DNA of 64,000 nucleotides from JB111 sp049856295 (GTDB taxonomy: Bacteria > Actinomycetota > Actinomycetes > Actinomycetales > Actinomycetaceae). Position 1 is the stretch's first letter; each line of letters begins with the position of its first letter. The translations under genes and the position numbers were made by a program. The notes beneath the pieces were generated by a model, which was not told the DNA's origin, did not search any database, and saw only the letters and a list, made by a program, of their open reading frames with translations. The DNA lies in NCBI RefSeq assembly GCF_049856295.1, contig NZ_JBNDMZ010000009.1, forward strand, positions 124,001 to 188,000. Reading direction: 5' to 3'. Positions 16,801 through 24,842 of the stretch are shown one piece after another.

Positions 16801-17444
16801 GCGGGGGTGACCACGCCGTTCTCGTCGAGCGAGCTCGTGATGGAGTCGAGCGTGAGGCCCTCGGCGGCGAGCGCCTCGGGGTCGACGTCGATGGCGACGC
16901 GCTGCTCGGTGATGCCGGAGAGCTGGACCTGGCGGACGCCGTCGACCCGGGAGAGCTCGGGGACGAGCACCTCCTCGACGCGCTGCTGGAGCTCGGCGAC
17001 GTCGGCGCCGCCCGTGGCGGCGAGCTGGATGACCGGGAGGTCGTCGACGGAGCCGGCGATGACCTGGGTCTCGGCGTCCTCGGGGAGCTGCTGCTCGACC
17101 CGGCCGAGGGCCACCTGGAGCTCCTGCTGCGCGGTGAGAATGTCGGTGCCGTACTCGAGCTCGAGCATGACCGCCGAGACGCTGGGACCGGACTGGGACG
17201 TGGTGCCCTCGAGTCCGGGGACACCACGCGCCGCCTCCTCGACCACGCCCGTCACCTGGTCCTCGACGATCTCCGGGGAGGCGCCGGGCATGGTCGTCAC
17301 GGCGGCGACGATCGGCAGCTCGAGGTCCGGGATGAGCTCCTGCCGCAGGGAGGTCGTGGCCCACAGGCCGGCGAGCACGGCGATGATCGTGGACAGGGCC
17401 ACGAGCGCGCGATTGGACAGCGAGAAGCGGGCGAGGTTCGCCAC
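13815..17444 (-). CDS. RND-superfamily efflux permease (HAE1-like) with repeat insert
   Basis: 1209 residues. The start has the AcrB-like pattern (SNRALVALSTIIAVLAGLWATTSLRQELIPDLELP), followed by two periplasm-type porter regions and about twelve membrane segments; QSYGTSKRQSVLTGVKEV and GRVVDDSIVVIENIARH are conserved RND signatures. A Pro/Ala/Asp-rich insert of about 65 residues with tandem APTDPGQ repeats lies in the first large extracytoplasmic loop, and a long charged tail follows the last segment. RND pumps export drugs, lipids or metals using the proton gradient. No adaptor or outer-membrane partner gene is adjacent, as expected for a Gram-positive. Confidence 0.88.
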   Translation of the reverse strand: MANLARFSLSNRALVALSTIIAVLAGLWATTSLRQELIPDLELPIVAAVTTMPGASPEIVEDQVTGVVEEAARGVPGLEGTTSQSGPSVSAVMLELEYGTDILTAQQELQVALGRVEQQLPEDAETQVIAGSVDDLPVIQLAATGGADVAELQQRVEEVLVPELSRVDGVRQVQLSGITEQRVAIDVDPEALAAEGLTLDSITSSLDENGVVTPAGTIESDGSELTIQAGGRLTSPEEIAGLPLVADSSSGGAAGGDAPADGGQAPADPGQAPTDPGQAPTDPGQAPTDPGQAPTDPGQAPTAGDGAEQAPQAPAPDEVVTIDDVADVAVEDVPATSLTRTDGVASIGLAITATPDGNTVEISEQIRELMPELEGSLGDGGELVVAFDQAVFIQQSIEDLAVEGVLGLAFAVLVILLFLRSIRATTVTAISIPLSLLVALLALKVADYSLNMFTLAALTISIGRVVDDSIVVIENIARHQSYGTSKRQSVLTGVKEVAGAVTSATVATAAVFVPLGLVGGMVGELLRPFAFTVALALGASLLVALTIVPVLAYWFLRTPVDPERAATARVEAEEKERRSILQRGYVSSLRGVLGHRWLTIGGAVVLMAATVFGATRLPTDFIGDTGENAISVTQDLPTGVTLEAQDAAAQQVEDVLADVEEVESYQVTVGSADPAMAAFGMAQDVTFSVTLDVDADAGAVEDDVRERLEALGEDAGTITVAPGSAGGFSSGVEVIVSGADGEDVAATAEEVEAAIAGIDGLRDVESSLASDLPFIQVAVDRPAAASLGLTESAVGGIAYAAINGLPAGDVDTEDGTLPIVLFSGEAPATVDELSALPLGGSPEAPLVLDDVADVAEERQQASITRQDGLRSASITAATEIADLQTVNAELATALDSVDEPEGVSVEIGGVSAEQEDAFGNLFLALGLAVALVYLVMVATFRSLVQPLVLLVSIPFAATGAILGLWLTDTPLGVAALVGALMLVGVVVTNAIVLIDLINQYRTAGMDLREAVVEGGRHRLRPILMTSAATIMALIPMAFGITGGGAFISQPLAIVVIGGLITSTILTLLLVPVLYELTEGRGERRAREKEIARLEKVVAAREERGEDAAAPRAELERLRAGGGAARVREEERVGDDDAPVLVHAGAGEAEAGAGAAGADAGSAPASGARAGEGRKPSDGSTSGAHAAAPPDDAHVLNEGDDSGGGKHAAD
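16540..16662 (-). repeat. Coding 21-bp minisatellite (APTDPGQ repeats) in RND gene
   Basis: About five consecutive 21-bp units, several identical, encode the heptapeptide APTDPGQ. Length change here would alter an extracytoplasmic linker without breaking the frame. Confidence 0.75.
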
Positions 17445-17622
17445 GGGCGTGCTCCGGGAGGTCGTCGGGGAGGGGATCGCGCCGGACCACCGGCCGCGCC
17501 GTCGCTGAGTCTAGACACCGCGTCTCGTCTGGTGGCATCAGCCGAAGGATTGACGGTGTGGTCGTCGGTGTGACGTACGCCGGGACCGCGCCGCCGCCGT
17601 CGTCCGCGCCTACGATTCCCTG

Positions 17623-18282
17623 GTGACTGCTGCTTCCCGCGCCAAGGACCCCATCGTCTGGATCGACTGCGAGATGACGGGCCTCGACGCCGAGCGCGAC
17701 TCGCTCGTCGAGGTCGCCGTCGTCGTCACCGACTCCGAGCTGACGCCGCTCGACGCCGGGCTCGACCTCGTCATCCGGCCGCGCCCCGGCACGGTGGAGA
17801 CGATGGACGAGGTGGTCGTCGAGATGCACAAGGCCTCCGGCCTCATCACCGAGCTGGACGACGGCCTCGAGATGGCCGACGCCGCGGAGCAGGTCCTCGC
17901 CTACGTCAAGCGGTTCGTGCCGGAGAAGCGCCGCGCCCCGCTCGCCGGCAACTCGGTGGGGACCGACCGCGTGTTCCTCGCGCGGGACATGCCCGAGCTG
18001 GTCGAGCACCTGCACTACCGGATCATCGACGTCTCCTCGATCAAGGAGCTCGCCCGCCGCTGGTACCCGCGGGCCTACTTCCAGTCGCCGCAGAAGAACG
18101 GCGGCCACCGCGCGCTCGCCGACATCCTCGAGTCGATCGACGAGCTGCGGTACTACCGCGCGGTCCTGTGGCCCGAGGGCGAGGGGCCGACGACCTCCGA
18201 GGCGCGCGCCGCCGCCAAGGCCGTCTCCGACCACCCGACGAGCGCCGCGATCACCGAGCTCGCGAAGCCGTCGGACGCGTAA
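17623..18282 (+). CDS. orn: Oligoribonuclease (DEDDh 3'-5' exonuclease)
   Basis: 219 residues from GTG 17623. DEDDh motifs: WIDCEMTGLD (D15, E17), an aspartate in SVGTDRVFLARD and the final NGGHRALADILESI (His and Asp). It degrades 2-5-mer RNA fragments and pGpG in the cytoplasm. The C-terminal 35 residues (after VLWPEGEGP) extend past the enzyme's usual end, as in other actinobacteria. Divergent from the RND gene; tRNA-His lies downstream past the epoxide hydrolase, an order often seen in Micrococcales. Confidence 0.93.
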   Translation: MTAASRAKDPIVWIDCEMTGLDAERDSLVEVAVVVTDSELTPLDAGLDLVIRPRPGTVETMDEVVVEMHKASGLITELDDGLEMADAAEQVLAYVKRFVPEKRRAPLAGNSVGTDRVFLARDMPELVEHLHYRIIDVSSIKELARRWYPRAYFQSPQKNGGHRALADILESIDELRYYRAVLWPEGEGPTTSEARAAAKAVSDHPTSAAITELAKPSDA

Positions 18283-18434
18283 CCACGCCCGACGACGAGA
18301 CCCTCTGACCCGGTGCCCCGGACCGCTCCAGCCACCTCCGCCACCGACCCGAGCCGACGCCGACCAGCGCCACCCCTGACCGGCGCCCCCACCGGCGGTG
18401 GCGCACCGTCCCCACGGCCCACCGCCGGCCGGGT

Positions 18435-19613
18435 TCAGTCCAGGTGCCCGATCGAGGCGCGGATGTCGGCCGCGACGAGCTCGGGCTGCTCCCAGGCCGC
18501 GAAGTGCCCACCCCGCTCGGCCTCGGTCCAGCTCACGACCCGGTCGACCTGCTCGACGAGCCGGCGCACGGGCCGGCCGATGTCGTCCGGCATGACGAGG
18601 ATCGCCGTCGGCACGGTCGAGGGCTGCAGCGGCTCCGCCCAGTCGGGCAGCCCGTACTTGTAGTACCGGGCGGAGGAGCCGGCGGTCCGGAAGAACCAGT
18701 AGATCGAGACCACGGTGAGCATCTCGTCGCGGTCGAGCACCTGGTCCGGGTCGCCCTCGGCGGACGACCAGTCCTTGAACCGCTCGACGATCCACGACAT
18801 CTGCGCGACCGGCGAGTCCGTCAGCGCGTAGGAGATCGACTGCGGCCGGGTCGACTGCAGCATCGCGTAGGCGCCGATGTCGTACATGTACCGGTACCCG
18901 TCGGCCACGGCGGCCGCCTCCGCGGGCACCGACATGTCCGCGGTCTCCTCGGTCAGCTCCTCGCCGCCGAGCGGGCCGGTGGAGTGGATGCCGGCGACGT
19001 GCTCGGGGTGGCGCAGCCCAAGGTCGCGGACGACCCCGGCGCCCGTGTCGTAGCCGTGGGCCAGGTAGCGCTCGTAGCCGAGCCGGTCCATGAGCGTGGC
19101 GAACGCGTCGGCCACCCGGGTGAGCGTCCACCCGACGACGGGGCCCGAGACACCGAAGCCGGGGATCGTCGGGGCGACGACGTCGAAGGCCTGGCCGCCG
19201 TCCGCGGGCTCGGTGAGCAGCGGGATCATCGACAGGAAGTCCGTCGGTCCGCTCGGCCAGCCGTGCACGAGCAGGAGCGGCTTCGCGTCGGGGCGGGGCG
19301 AACGGACGTGGACGAAGTGGACGTCGTGGCCGTCGATCGCGGTCGTGAACTGCGGGACGGCGTTGAGGCGGTCCTCCTGCGCCCGCCAGTCGAAGGTCTC
19401 CCGCCAGTAGGTCGCGAGGTCCTTCGCAAAAGCGAGCGGGAGACCGTCGGACCAGCCGGCCTCCGGGTTCTCGTCCGGCCAGCGCGTGTCCGCCAGGCGA
19501 CGGTGGAGGTCCTCGATCGTGTCCTGGGGGACGGCGAGGGTGAAGGGACGGACGGTCTCGTCGGCGCGGGTGTCGGTCTGGGTGTCGGTGGTTCGCGTAC
19601 CGCTGGTATCCAT
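18435..19613 (-). CDS. Epoxide hydrolase (EHN domain plus alpha/beta hydrolase)
   Basis: 392 residues. An N-terminal EHN domain (about 20-125: PFTLAVPQDTIEDLHRRLADTRWPDE, WRETFDWRAQEDRLNAVPQF) precedes an alpha/beta hydrolase core with the oxyanion motif HGWPSGPTDF and nucleophile Asp in YLAHGYDTGAGV; the catalytic His is in the last 30 residues (GGHFAAWEQPEL). Such enzymes open epoxides to diols; the natural substrate is unknown, and some relatives are juvenile-hormone or drug hydrolases. The start at ATG 19613 excludes an N-terminal extension with poor codon quality. Confidence 0.88.
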   Translation of the reverse strand: MDTSGTRTTDTQTDTRADETVRPFTLAVPQDTIEDLHRRLADTRWPDENPEAGWSDGLPLAFAKDLATYWRETFDWRAQEDRLNAVPQFTTAIDGHDVHFVHVRSPRPDAKPLLLVHGWPSGPTDFLSMIPLLTEPADGGQAFDVVAPTIPGFGVSGPVVGWTLTRVADAFATLMDRLGYERYLAHGYDTGAGVVRDLGLRHPEHVAGIHSTGPLGGEELTEETADMSVPAEAAAVADGYRYMYDIGAYAMLQSTRPQSISYALTDSPVAQMSWIVERFKDWSSAEGDPDQVLDRDEMLTVVSIYWFFRTAGSSARYYKYGLPDWAEPLQPSTVPTAILVMPDDIGRPVRRLVEQVDRVVSWTEAERGGHFAAWEQPELVAADIRASIGHLD

Positions 19614-19784
19614 GACCGGGACGCTACGGACCCACCCGGACAGGGCGTGACCTTTTTTCTGCGCGACCTCTCGGGGACGTCGCGCCACCCCCCGCGGACG
19701 TGAGCGAGCGCACCGCACACACGGCGCCGACGCCCTCGGGCCTCGGATAGCATGGTGCGTCGCTACCGCCGGTCGGTGGCGCAT

Positions 19785-19861
19785 GGTGGCTATAGCTCAG
19801 TTGGTAGAGCGCCTCGTTGTGGTCGAGGAGGTCGCGGGTTCAAGCCCCGTTAGCCACCCCA
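19785..19861 (+). tRNA. tRNA-His (anticodon GTG)
   Basis: Cloverleaf with the extra G-1 (19785) opposite C73 (19858), the hallmark of tRNA-His. Acceptor GTGGCTA/TAGCCAC, anticodon stem CCTCG/CGAGG with loop TTGTGGT, T stem GCGGG/CCCGT. CCA is encoded at 19859-19861. Confidence 0.95.
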
Positions 19862-19874
19862 GGGAGTCAGGTTC

Positions 19875-19906
19875 GGGCCCCGGCCGAGGCAGCTCGGTCG
19901 GGGCCC
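19875..19906 (+). terminator. Terminator after tRNA-His
   Basis: 14-bp stem (19875-19888 with 19893-19906, one G-T pair) and a four-base loop begins 14 bases after the tRNA. Confidence 0.75.
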
Positions 19907-20026
19907 GCCCCCTTCCGGCCCCGGACCCGGGCCCCGCCGGACCGTCCGTGTCGCCCCGCTCACACGTCTCCGGCCGACGCGCCGATCCACCATGCGCGCC
20001 GACGCCGGAGGGGGCAGAGTGGAGGG

Positions 20027-20494
20027 ATGAGCACCGAGCAGACGTCCCTGTCCGTCTCCCGCACGATCGACGCCCCGGCGAAGGCCATCTTCGACGTCCT
20101 CACCCTCCCCTCCCGTCACTCCGAGTTCGACGGCTCGGGGATGGTCCGGTCCGACGACTACGCCGACCGGATCCAGCAGGTGGGCGACACGTTCGTCATG
20201 AACATGCACGCCGAGTCGCAGGGCGGCGACTACCAGATGCGCAACCACGTCACGGCGTACGCCGAGAACGTCATGGTCGGCTGGCAGCCGAACAGCCCCG
20301 ACGCCGACGGCCCCGGGGGCTGGGAGTGGCTGTACGAGCTGAAGTCCCAGGGCTCGGACTCGACCGAGGTCACCCTCACGTACGACTGGTCGAAGGTGGA
20401 GGACCCGAAGCTCGCGTCGGTCTTCCCCGCGATCCCCGCCGAGAGCCTCGAGGAGTCCCTCAACCTGCTCGCCGCCGCCGTCTCGGACGCGTGA
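20027..20494 (+). CDS. SRPBCC-family protein
   Basis: 155 residues. The sequence follows the START/Bet v 1-like pattern of bacterial SRPBCC proteins: an opening strand VSRTIDAPAKAIFDVLTLPSRH, a central WQPNSPDADGPGG turn and a closing helix SLEESLNLLAAAV. Members bind hydrophobic ligands or act as cyclases; nothing here indicates a ligand. ATG 20027 follows a GGAGGG Shine-Dalgarno. The stop is one base before the GTG of the next gene, so the two may be cotranscribed. Confidence 0.8.
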   Translation: MSTEQTSLSVSRTIDAPAKAIFDVLTLPSRHSEFDGSGMVRSDDYADRIQQVGDTFVMNMHAESQGGDYQMRNHVTAYAENVMVGWQPNSPDADGPGGWEWLYELKSQGSDSTEVTLTYDWSKVEDPKLASVFPAIPAESLEESLNLLAAAVSDA

Positions 20495-20495
20495 G

Positions 20496-21899
20496 GTGGG
20501 CGTACCCCGCAGGCGATCGCGCAGGAGCGTCAGGCGCGAGGCCGGCCGCACGGCCCTCTCCCGAGGATCGACCCCGCACGACGCCGACACCCGCACCTCG
20601 GCCGCCCACGCGGTGACCGCCGCCGGAACAGTGCCGGAGGGCACGGACGCGGGTGGTTCGACGTCGGGCCGTGCCGGTTTTCTCGCCGGATACCCACGCA
20701 CCCGGGTGGTCATCCTCGCCTCGGTGACCATCGTCCTGGTCGGCCTGGCCGTCCAGACGATCAACCAGGCCGGCGCGCTGCTCAGCTCGATCCTCATCCC
20801 GACCGCGGTGGCGATCCTGCTCACGGGGCTGCTCATGCCGCTCCAGGTGCTGCTCAACCACCGGCTGCGCCTGCCGCGCCTGGCCGCCGCGGCACTGACG
20901 ATCCTCATCACCCTCGCCTTCCTCACCGGGGTCGGCGCGCTCGTCGGAACCCAGATCTCCGAGGGGATCGGTGAGGTCGGGGAGCTCGCGTCCCTGCAGG
21001 TGCAGGACATCGTCAACGCGATCGCCAGCTCGCCCCTGCCCGTCGACGCCGCCCAGGTGCAGTCGGCCATGGACCAGGCGGGCACCTGGCTGCAGGAGAA
21101 CTCCTCCCAAATCGCCACGTCGGCCGTCGGCATCGGGACCGGCGCGGCGGGTGTCGTCGTCGGGGCCGTGCTCTGCCTCGTCGCCACGTTCTTCTTCCTC
21201 GCCGAGGGCGACCGCCTCGGCACGTGGGCGATCATGCGCCTGCCCCGCCAGTGGCACGAGCGGGCCTACGAGGCGGCGCGCCGCGGCTGGGTGACCATCG
21301 GGACGTACACGAAGACGCAGGCGCTCGTCGCCGCCGTCGACGCGGTCGGTATCGGCATCGGTGCGGCGATCCTCGGGGTCCCGTTCGTCATCCCCCTCAC
21401 CGTGCTGACCTTCGTGCTGTGCTTCATCCCGGTCGTCGGTGCGTTCGTCTCCGGCGCGCTGTTCGTGCTCGTCGCCCTGGGCTCCCAGGGCCTGACGGCG
21501 GCGATCATCATGCTCGTCATCGTCGTGGGCGTCCAGCAGCTCGAGTCGAACTTCCTCCAGCCGGTCCTCATGGGCCGGGCCGTCGACGTCCACCCGATCG
21601 TCGTCCTCCTCGGCGTGGCGACGGGCTCGTACATCATGGGCATCGTCGGCGCCCTCTTCGCGGTCCCCGCGATCGCCGCCGTCAACACGATCGCGAGCTA
21701 CCTCGGCGGCCGGGACCCGTTCCCCGGACTGGCGCACGGCGGGAGCGCGCTCACCGACCCACCGCGCAGGCTCCTGCCCGAGGTCGACGCCGAGCGGATC
21801 CCGAAGCAGCTGGGGTCGGTGTCCCCCGCCTGGGTCGACGAGCGCAACGCCCGGCGGGACGAGAAGATCCGGCAGGTGCGCAAGGACCGGGCCGACTGA
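20496..21899 (+). CDS. AI-2E family transporter (TqsA/PerM-type permease)
   Basis: 467 residues from GTG 20496. A basic 60-residue N-terminus leads to two membrane segments (about 72-90 and 95-117), another at about 135-155, a soluble middle region, and five more hydrophobic segments (210-232, 285-300, 303-335, 340-365, 375-400), matching the AI-2E/UPF0118 family. Motifs: TFFFLAEGDRLGTWA, QQLESNFLQPVLMG, HPIVVLLGV. Members export signals such as autoinducer-2 or act as Na/H antiporters. The charged C-terminus (about 415-467) is cytoplasmic. The GTG start is uncertain; translation could begin further in. Confidence 0.85.
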   Translation: MGVPRRRSRRSVRREAGRTALSRGSTPHDADTRTSAAHAVTAAGTVPEGTDAGGSTSGRAGFLAGYPRTRVVILASVTIVLVGLAVQTINQAGALLSSILIPTAVAILLTGLLMPLQVLLNHRLRLPRLAAAALTILITLAFLTGVGALVGTQISEGIGEVGELASLQVQDIVNAIASSPLPVDAAQVQSAMDQAGTWLQENSSQIATSAVGIGTGAAGVVVGAVLCLVATFFFLAEGDRLGTWAIMRLPRQWHERAYEAARRGWVTIGTYTKTQALVAAVDAVGIGIGAAILGVPFVIPLTVLTFVLCFIPVVGAFVSGALFVLVALGSQGLTAAIIMLVIVVGVQQLESNFLQPVLMGRAVDVHPIVVLLGVATGSYIMGIVGALFAVPAIAAVNTIASYLGGRDPFPGLAHGGSALTDPPRRLLPEVDAERIPKQLGSVSPAWVDERNARRDEKIRQVRKDRAD

Positions 21900-21911
21900 C
21901 CGACCCGGTCG

Positions 21912-23072
21912 CTACAGCCGCACCCGCCGGTCCGTGGCGGCCGACTCGTACGCGGCGTAGATCGCCTGCATCGAGGAGTACGCGAGCTCGATGTCCGCCT
22001 GCGGAGTCCCACCGTGGACGACGCAGTCGACGAAGTCCTGCATCTCGCCGACGTAGCCGCGGGCCAGCAGCTCGTCGAGCAGCACGTACTGCCAGCCGGC
22101 CTTGTGGTCGAGCTTCTCGGTGACGTACACGTCCTCCACCGAGGCCGGGTCCGCGTGGAAGAGACGCATCGAGTCGTTCTGGCTGATCTGGCACAGGTGG
22201 ACGCTGTCCGTGGTGAAGACCTGGACGGTGTTGCGGACCCCGCCGACGATCACGTCGCTCGCCGTCACCACGCCCCGGGTGCCGTCGTCGAAGGCGAGGA
22301 CGACGTTCGCGACGTCCTCGACGTCGGCGGGCCGGGCGTGGAGGAAGCGCCGCCGCTCGTCCGGGAGCGTGGGCGTGATCGCCGTCGTGTCCGCGAGGAC
22401 CGACTCGACGGCCACGCTGCGACCCGCCGCCCGTGCCTCGACCTGCTTGAGGTAGAGCATCGCCGACAGCGGGTGGCAGCCCTGCCGGATCAGTGCCCCG
22501 CCGCCCGAGTGGCGCCAGTGGCGCGCGTACTCGGAGTGCGAGCCGTTGTGGGACTCCTCGCCGAGCATCATCGTGATGCGCGACCCGGAGCGCTCGAGCA
22601 CCTCACGGCTCTTCTGGATCGACGGCGCGTAGACGTAGTTCTCCGCGTACCCGAAGACCCGGTCACCCCGGACCACGACCTCCCGCAGCCGGTCCATCTC
22701 GGCCGTCACCGACTCGACCATCCGACGACGATCCACTCCGTCCGCGCCCTCGGCCGGCACGTCGAAGAACCCGGTCAGCGGCTTCTCGCAGATGACGTGC
22801 TTGCCTGCCTCGAGCACCGCGATCGCCATCTCGACGTGCAGCGACGGCGGGGTGCAGATGTCGACGACGTCCACGGCGTCGTCGGCCAGCAGCTCGTCGA
22901 GGTCCTCGTAGACCGCGTCGATCCCGTGCCGCTCCGCGAACGCCGCGCGCCGCGTGGGCGGCGCGGCTACCGCGACGACCCGGACGTCGTGGCCCGCGAC
23001 CCGGCGGAACGCCTCGACGTGCAGGTCGGCCACGAATCCCGCGCCGACCATCCCGATTCCGACCGTCTCCAT
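21912..23072 (-). CDS. Gfo/Idh/MocA-family oxidoreductase
   Basis: 386 residues. N-terminal NAD(P)-binding fold (VGIGMVGAGFVADLHVEAFR), the catalytic lysine in HVICEKPLTG, and a C-terminal beta-sheet dimerisation domain (GGGALIRQGCHPLSAMLYL). Such enzymes oxidise or isomerise sugars and cyclitols. The 14-residue insert after EKPL is short. AAAGGA precedes the ATG at 23072. No sugar transporter lies beside it, so the substrate cannot be inferred. Confidence 0.87.
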   Translation of the reverse strand: METVGIGMVGAGFVADLHVEAFRRVAGHDVRVVAVAAPPTRRAAFAERHGIDAVYEDLDELLADDAVDVVDICTPPSLHVEMAIAVLEAGKHVICEKPLTGFFDVPAEGADGVDRRRMVESVTAEMDRLREVVVRGDRVFGYAENYVYAPSIQKSREVLERSGSRITMMLGEESHNGSHSEYARHWRHSGGGALIRQGCHPLSAMLYLKQVEARAAGRSVAVESVLADTTAITPTLPDERRRFLHARPADVEDVANVVLAFDDGTRGVVTASDVIVGGVRNTVQVFTTDSVHLCQISQNDSMRLFHADPASVEDVYVTEKLDHKAGWQYVLLDELLARGYVGEMQDFVDCVVHGGTPQADIELAYSSMQAIYAAYESAATDRRVRL

Positions 23073-23150
23073 GTCGAGCCGTCCTTTCCTGTGGTGGTGA
23101 ATCGCGGGCCCGGCCGAGGGTGGCGAGACGCGGGTGGACGCCTGCGCCCG

Positions 23151-23726
23151 CTAGGCAGCGGTCTCGCGCATGGCTGCCTCGAGCCGGTCGATCGCCTTGC
23201 CCGACGTCCGCTGCTTGATGATCCCCTCGAGCCCGTGGGCTGTGATGACCGCCTGGTTCGGGTGCCACTGGACCTGGACGACCGCCGTGTTCATGTTCAT
23301 CGAGCCCGAGCCCATGAGCCCGATGAGGGCCTGGCGATCCTGGCGCAGGACGGTGTGCAGCACGGCGGCCAGGGCCGCCTCTCGCTCCGGCGTCGGCGGG
23401 ATCGGGACGACGCGCTGCGAGCCGTATACCTTCGTGAACAGCCGGGCACCCAGCCTGCCGCCGCTGCGGCCGCCGGAGCGTCCACCGACACTCCCGCCCA
23501 GGGCTCCGGCGGCGGCGCCGCCGATCCCGCCGCCGATGGCTCCGCCGACCGCTCCCCCGCGCGCGCCGAGGTCCGCGTTGGCCTCGACGAGGAGGTGCCT
23601 GACCTCCTCGGGGGTGAGGATCGGCGTCGGGTGGTCGCGGACGTCAGGGGCCCGGGTCATGCGCGGCGGCCCGGAGTCGGGCCGTCCGCGGGTGGGACGG
23701 GCGAGCGGTGTCGTGGCACGGGCCAA
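23151..23726 (-). CDS. Glycine-zipper hypothetical protein
   Basis: 191 residues from TTG 23726, or 169 from ATG 23660. A basic Pro-rich N-terminus, then a glycine-rich stretch (GGAVGGAIGGGIGGAAAGAL...) resembling a glycine zipper that may insert into membranes, then a soluble C-terminal part with the pattern MNMNTAVVQVQWHPNQAVITAHGLEG. That last part could bind the ligand or partner. No family recognised. Placed 14 bases downstream of the ACR3-like permease stop on the same strand. Confidence 0.6.
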   Translation of the reverse strand: MARATTPLARPTRGRPDSGPPRMTRAPDVRDHPTPILTPEEVRHLLVEANADLGARGGAVGGAIGGGIGGAAAGALGGSVGGRSGGRSGGRLGARLFTKVYGSQRVVPIPPTPEREAALAAVLHTVLRQDRQALIGLMGSGSMNMNTAVVQVQWHPNQAVITAHGLEGIIKQRTSGKAIDRLEAAMRETAA

Positions 23727-23739
23727 GGCTAGCGGCCCG

Positions 23740-24696
23740 TCAGCGCACGAGCCGCGGAACGAGGCGGACGAGGGCCACCATGACGAGGAGCTCGACGAGC
23801 GTCTGCGTGACGACGACGATCGGCGCCACCTCGAAGCCGGCGGGGAGCGCGAGCGCGAGCGGGAGCACCACGAGCGAGTTGCGGGTGACCCCGGCGAACG
23901 TGACGGCGCGCCGCCCGGGGACGTCGAGCCCGGCGACCCGGCCCGCCCAGGCGCCGACCGGGAGCATGACGGCGGCGAACGCGACGTAGACCGGGACCAC
24001 GAGCGGAAGCGCGCCGAGCTCTCCGCGGACGGCCGCGACCTGGGAGGTCACGACGACGCCGAGCGCGAGCATCATCAGCGGCACCATCGCGCTCGCCACT
24101 GCGCTCGACCAGGCCGCGGCCGCGCTCGCGCGGGCGGCGATCGCCTGGGTGAGCGCGGCGGCGGCGAGCGGGAGGGCGATGAGGACGACGAACGCGCGGA
24201 CGAACGGGGCGAGGTCGACCGCGGCGACGGCGTCGGGGCCGGCGAGCAGCCACAGGTAGGCGGGCAGCAGCGCCATCTGTACGAGCATGAGGAGCGGGGC
24301 CGCCGCGAGCAACCGGTCGTGCGCGCCGCCGGCGAGGCCCGTGAAGACGATGACGTAGTCCACGCAGGGGGTGAGCAGCACGAGCAGGACCCCGACGAGC
24401 AACGCCCGGTCGTGCGCGACGACCCGCGAGAGCACCGCGACCACCACCGGCACGACGAGGAAGTTGACCGCGAGCACGACGACGACGAACCGCACGTCCC
24501 GCACCGCCCCGCCGATCCGGGCGAACGGCACCCCCAAGAATGTCGCGTACAGCAGCAGCGCGATCGCGGGATCGACCGCGTGACGCGCCGCCCCCGCCGC
24601 GCCGGGGACGAGGAGGCCGACCGCGGCTCCGAGCACCAGCGCCACCAGGTAGAGCGACACCTGGTGCCGCTCCATCCCCTCGACGACCACGCGCAT
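23740..24696 (-). CDS. ACR3/BASS-superfamily permease (arsenite or organic anion transporter)
   Basis: 318 residues with about ten membrane segments and no large loops. Motifs include DPAIALLLYATFLGVPF and LLTPCVDYVIVFTGLA, where the cysteine aligns with the conserved Cys of ACR3 arsenite permeases; GVTRNSLVVLPLALALP in the last third is typical of both ACR3 and the bile-acid:sodium symporter family. ATG 24696 has a GAGAGG at proper spacing; ATG 24705 does not. No ars genes adjoin it (the ArsR gene at 44641 is 20 kb away). It is divergent from the siderophore-interacting gene. Confidence 0.75.
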   Translation of the reverse strand: MRVVVEGMERHQVSLYLVALVLGAAVGLLVPGAAGAARHAVDPAIALLLYATFLGVPFARIGGAVRDVRFVVVVLAVNFLVVPVVVAVLSRVVAHDRALLVGVLLVLLTPCVDYVIVFTGLAGGAHDRLLAAAPLLMLVQMALLPAYLWLLAGPDAVAAVDLAPFVRAFVVLIALPLAAAALTQAIAARASAAAAWSSAVASAMVPLMMLALGVVVTSQVAAVRGELGALPLVVPVYVAFAAVMLPVGAWAGRVAGLDVPGRRAVTFAGVTRNSLVVLPLALALPAGFEVAPIVVVTQTLVELLVMVALVRLVPRLVR

Positions 24697-24770
24697 GCCG
24701 GCCATCCTCTCGCGGGCCCCCGCCTGGTCCGGGTGACCTCCTCCTCACGTGACGCCCACGAAGGTCGCGG

Positions 24771-24784
24771 TTAGGCTGGCCTAA
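24771..24784 (+). promoter_or_regulatory. DtxR/IdeR-type iron box
   Basis: TTAGGCTGGCCTAA is a palindrome matching the core of the DtxR/IdeR operator (TTAGGTTAGCCTAA..., 13 of 19 positions over the full site). It lies 59 bases upstream of the siderophore-interacting gene start. Iron-loaded regulator would repress the gene. Assignment by motif similarity. Confidence 0.7.
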
Positions 24785-24842
24785 GTTGCCGTGCCCCCCG
24801 CACATCGCGCGCCCGGGCGGGCCCCCGAGCCGAAAGGTGCAC

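Noticed and set aside
14019..17573. 1184-residue open frame on the plus strand
   Set aside because: Antisense to the RND permease, which has clear family motifs; codon pattern is that of a shadow.
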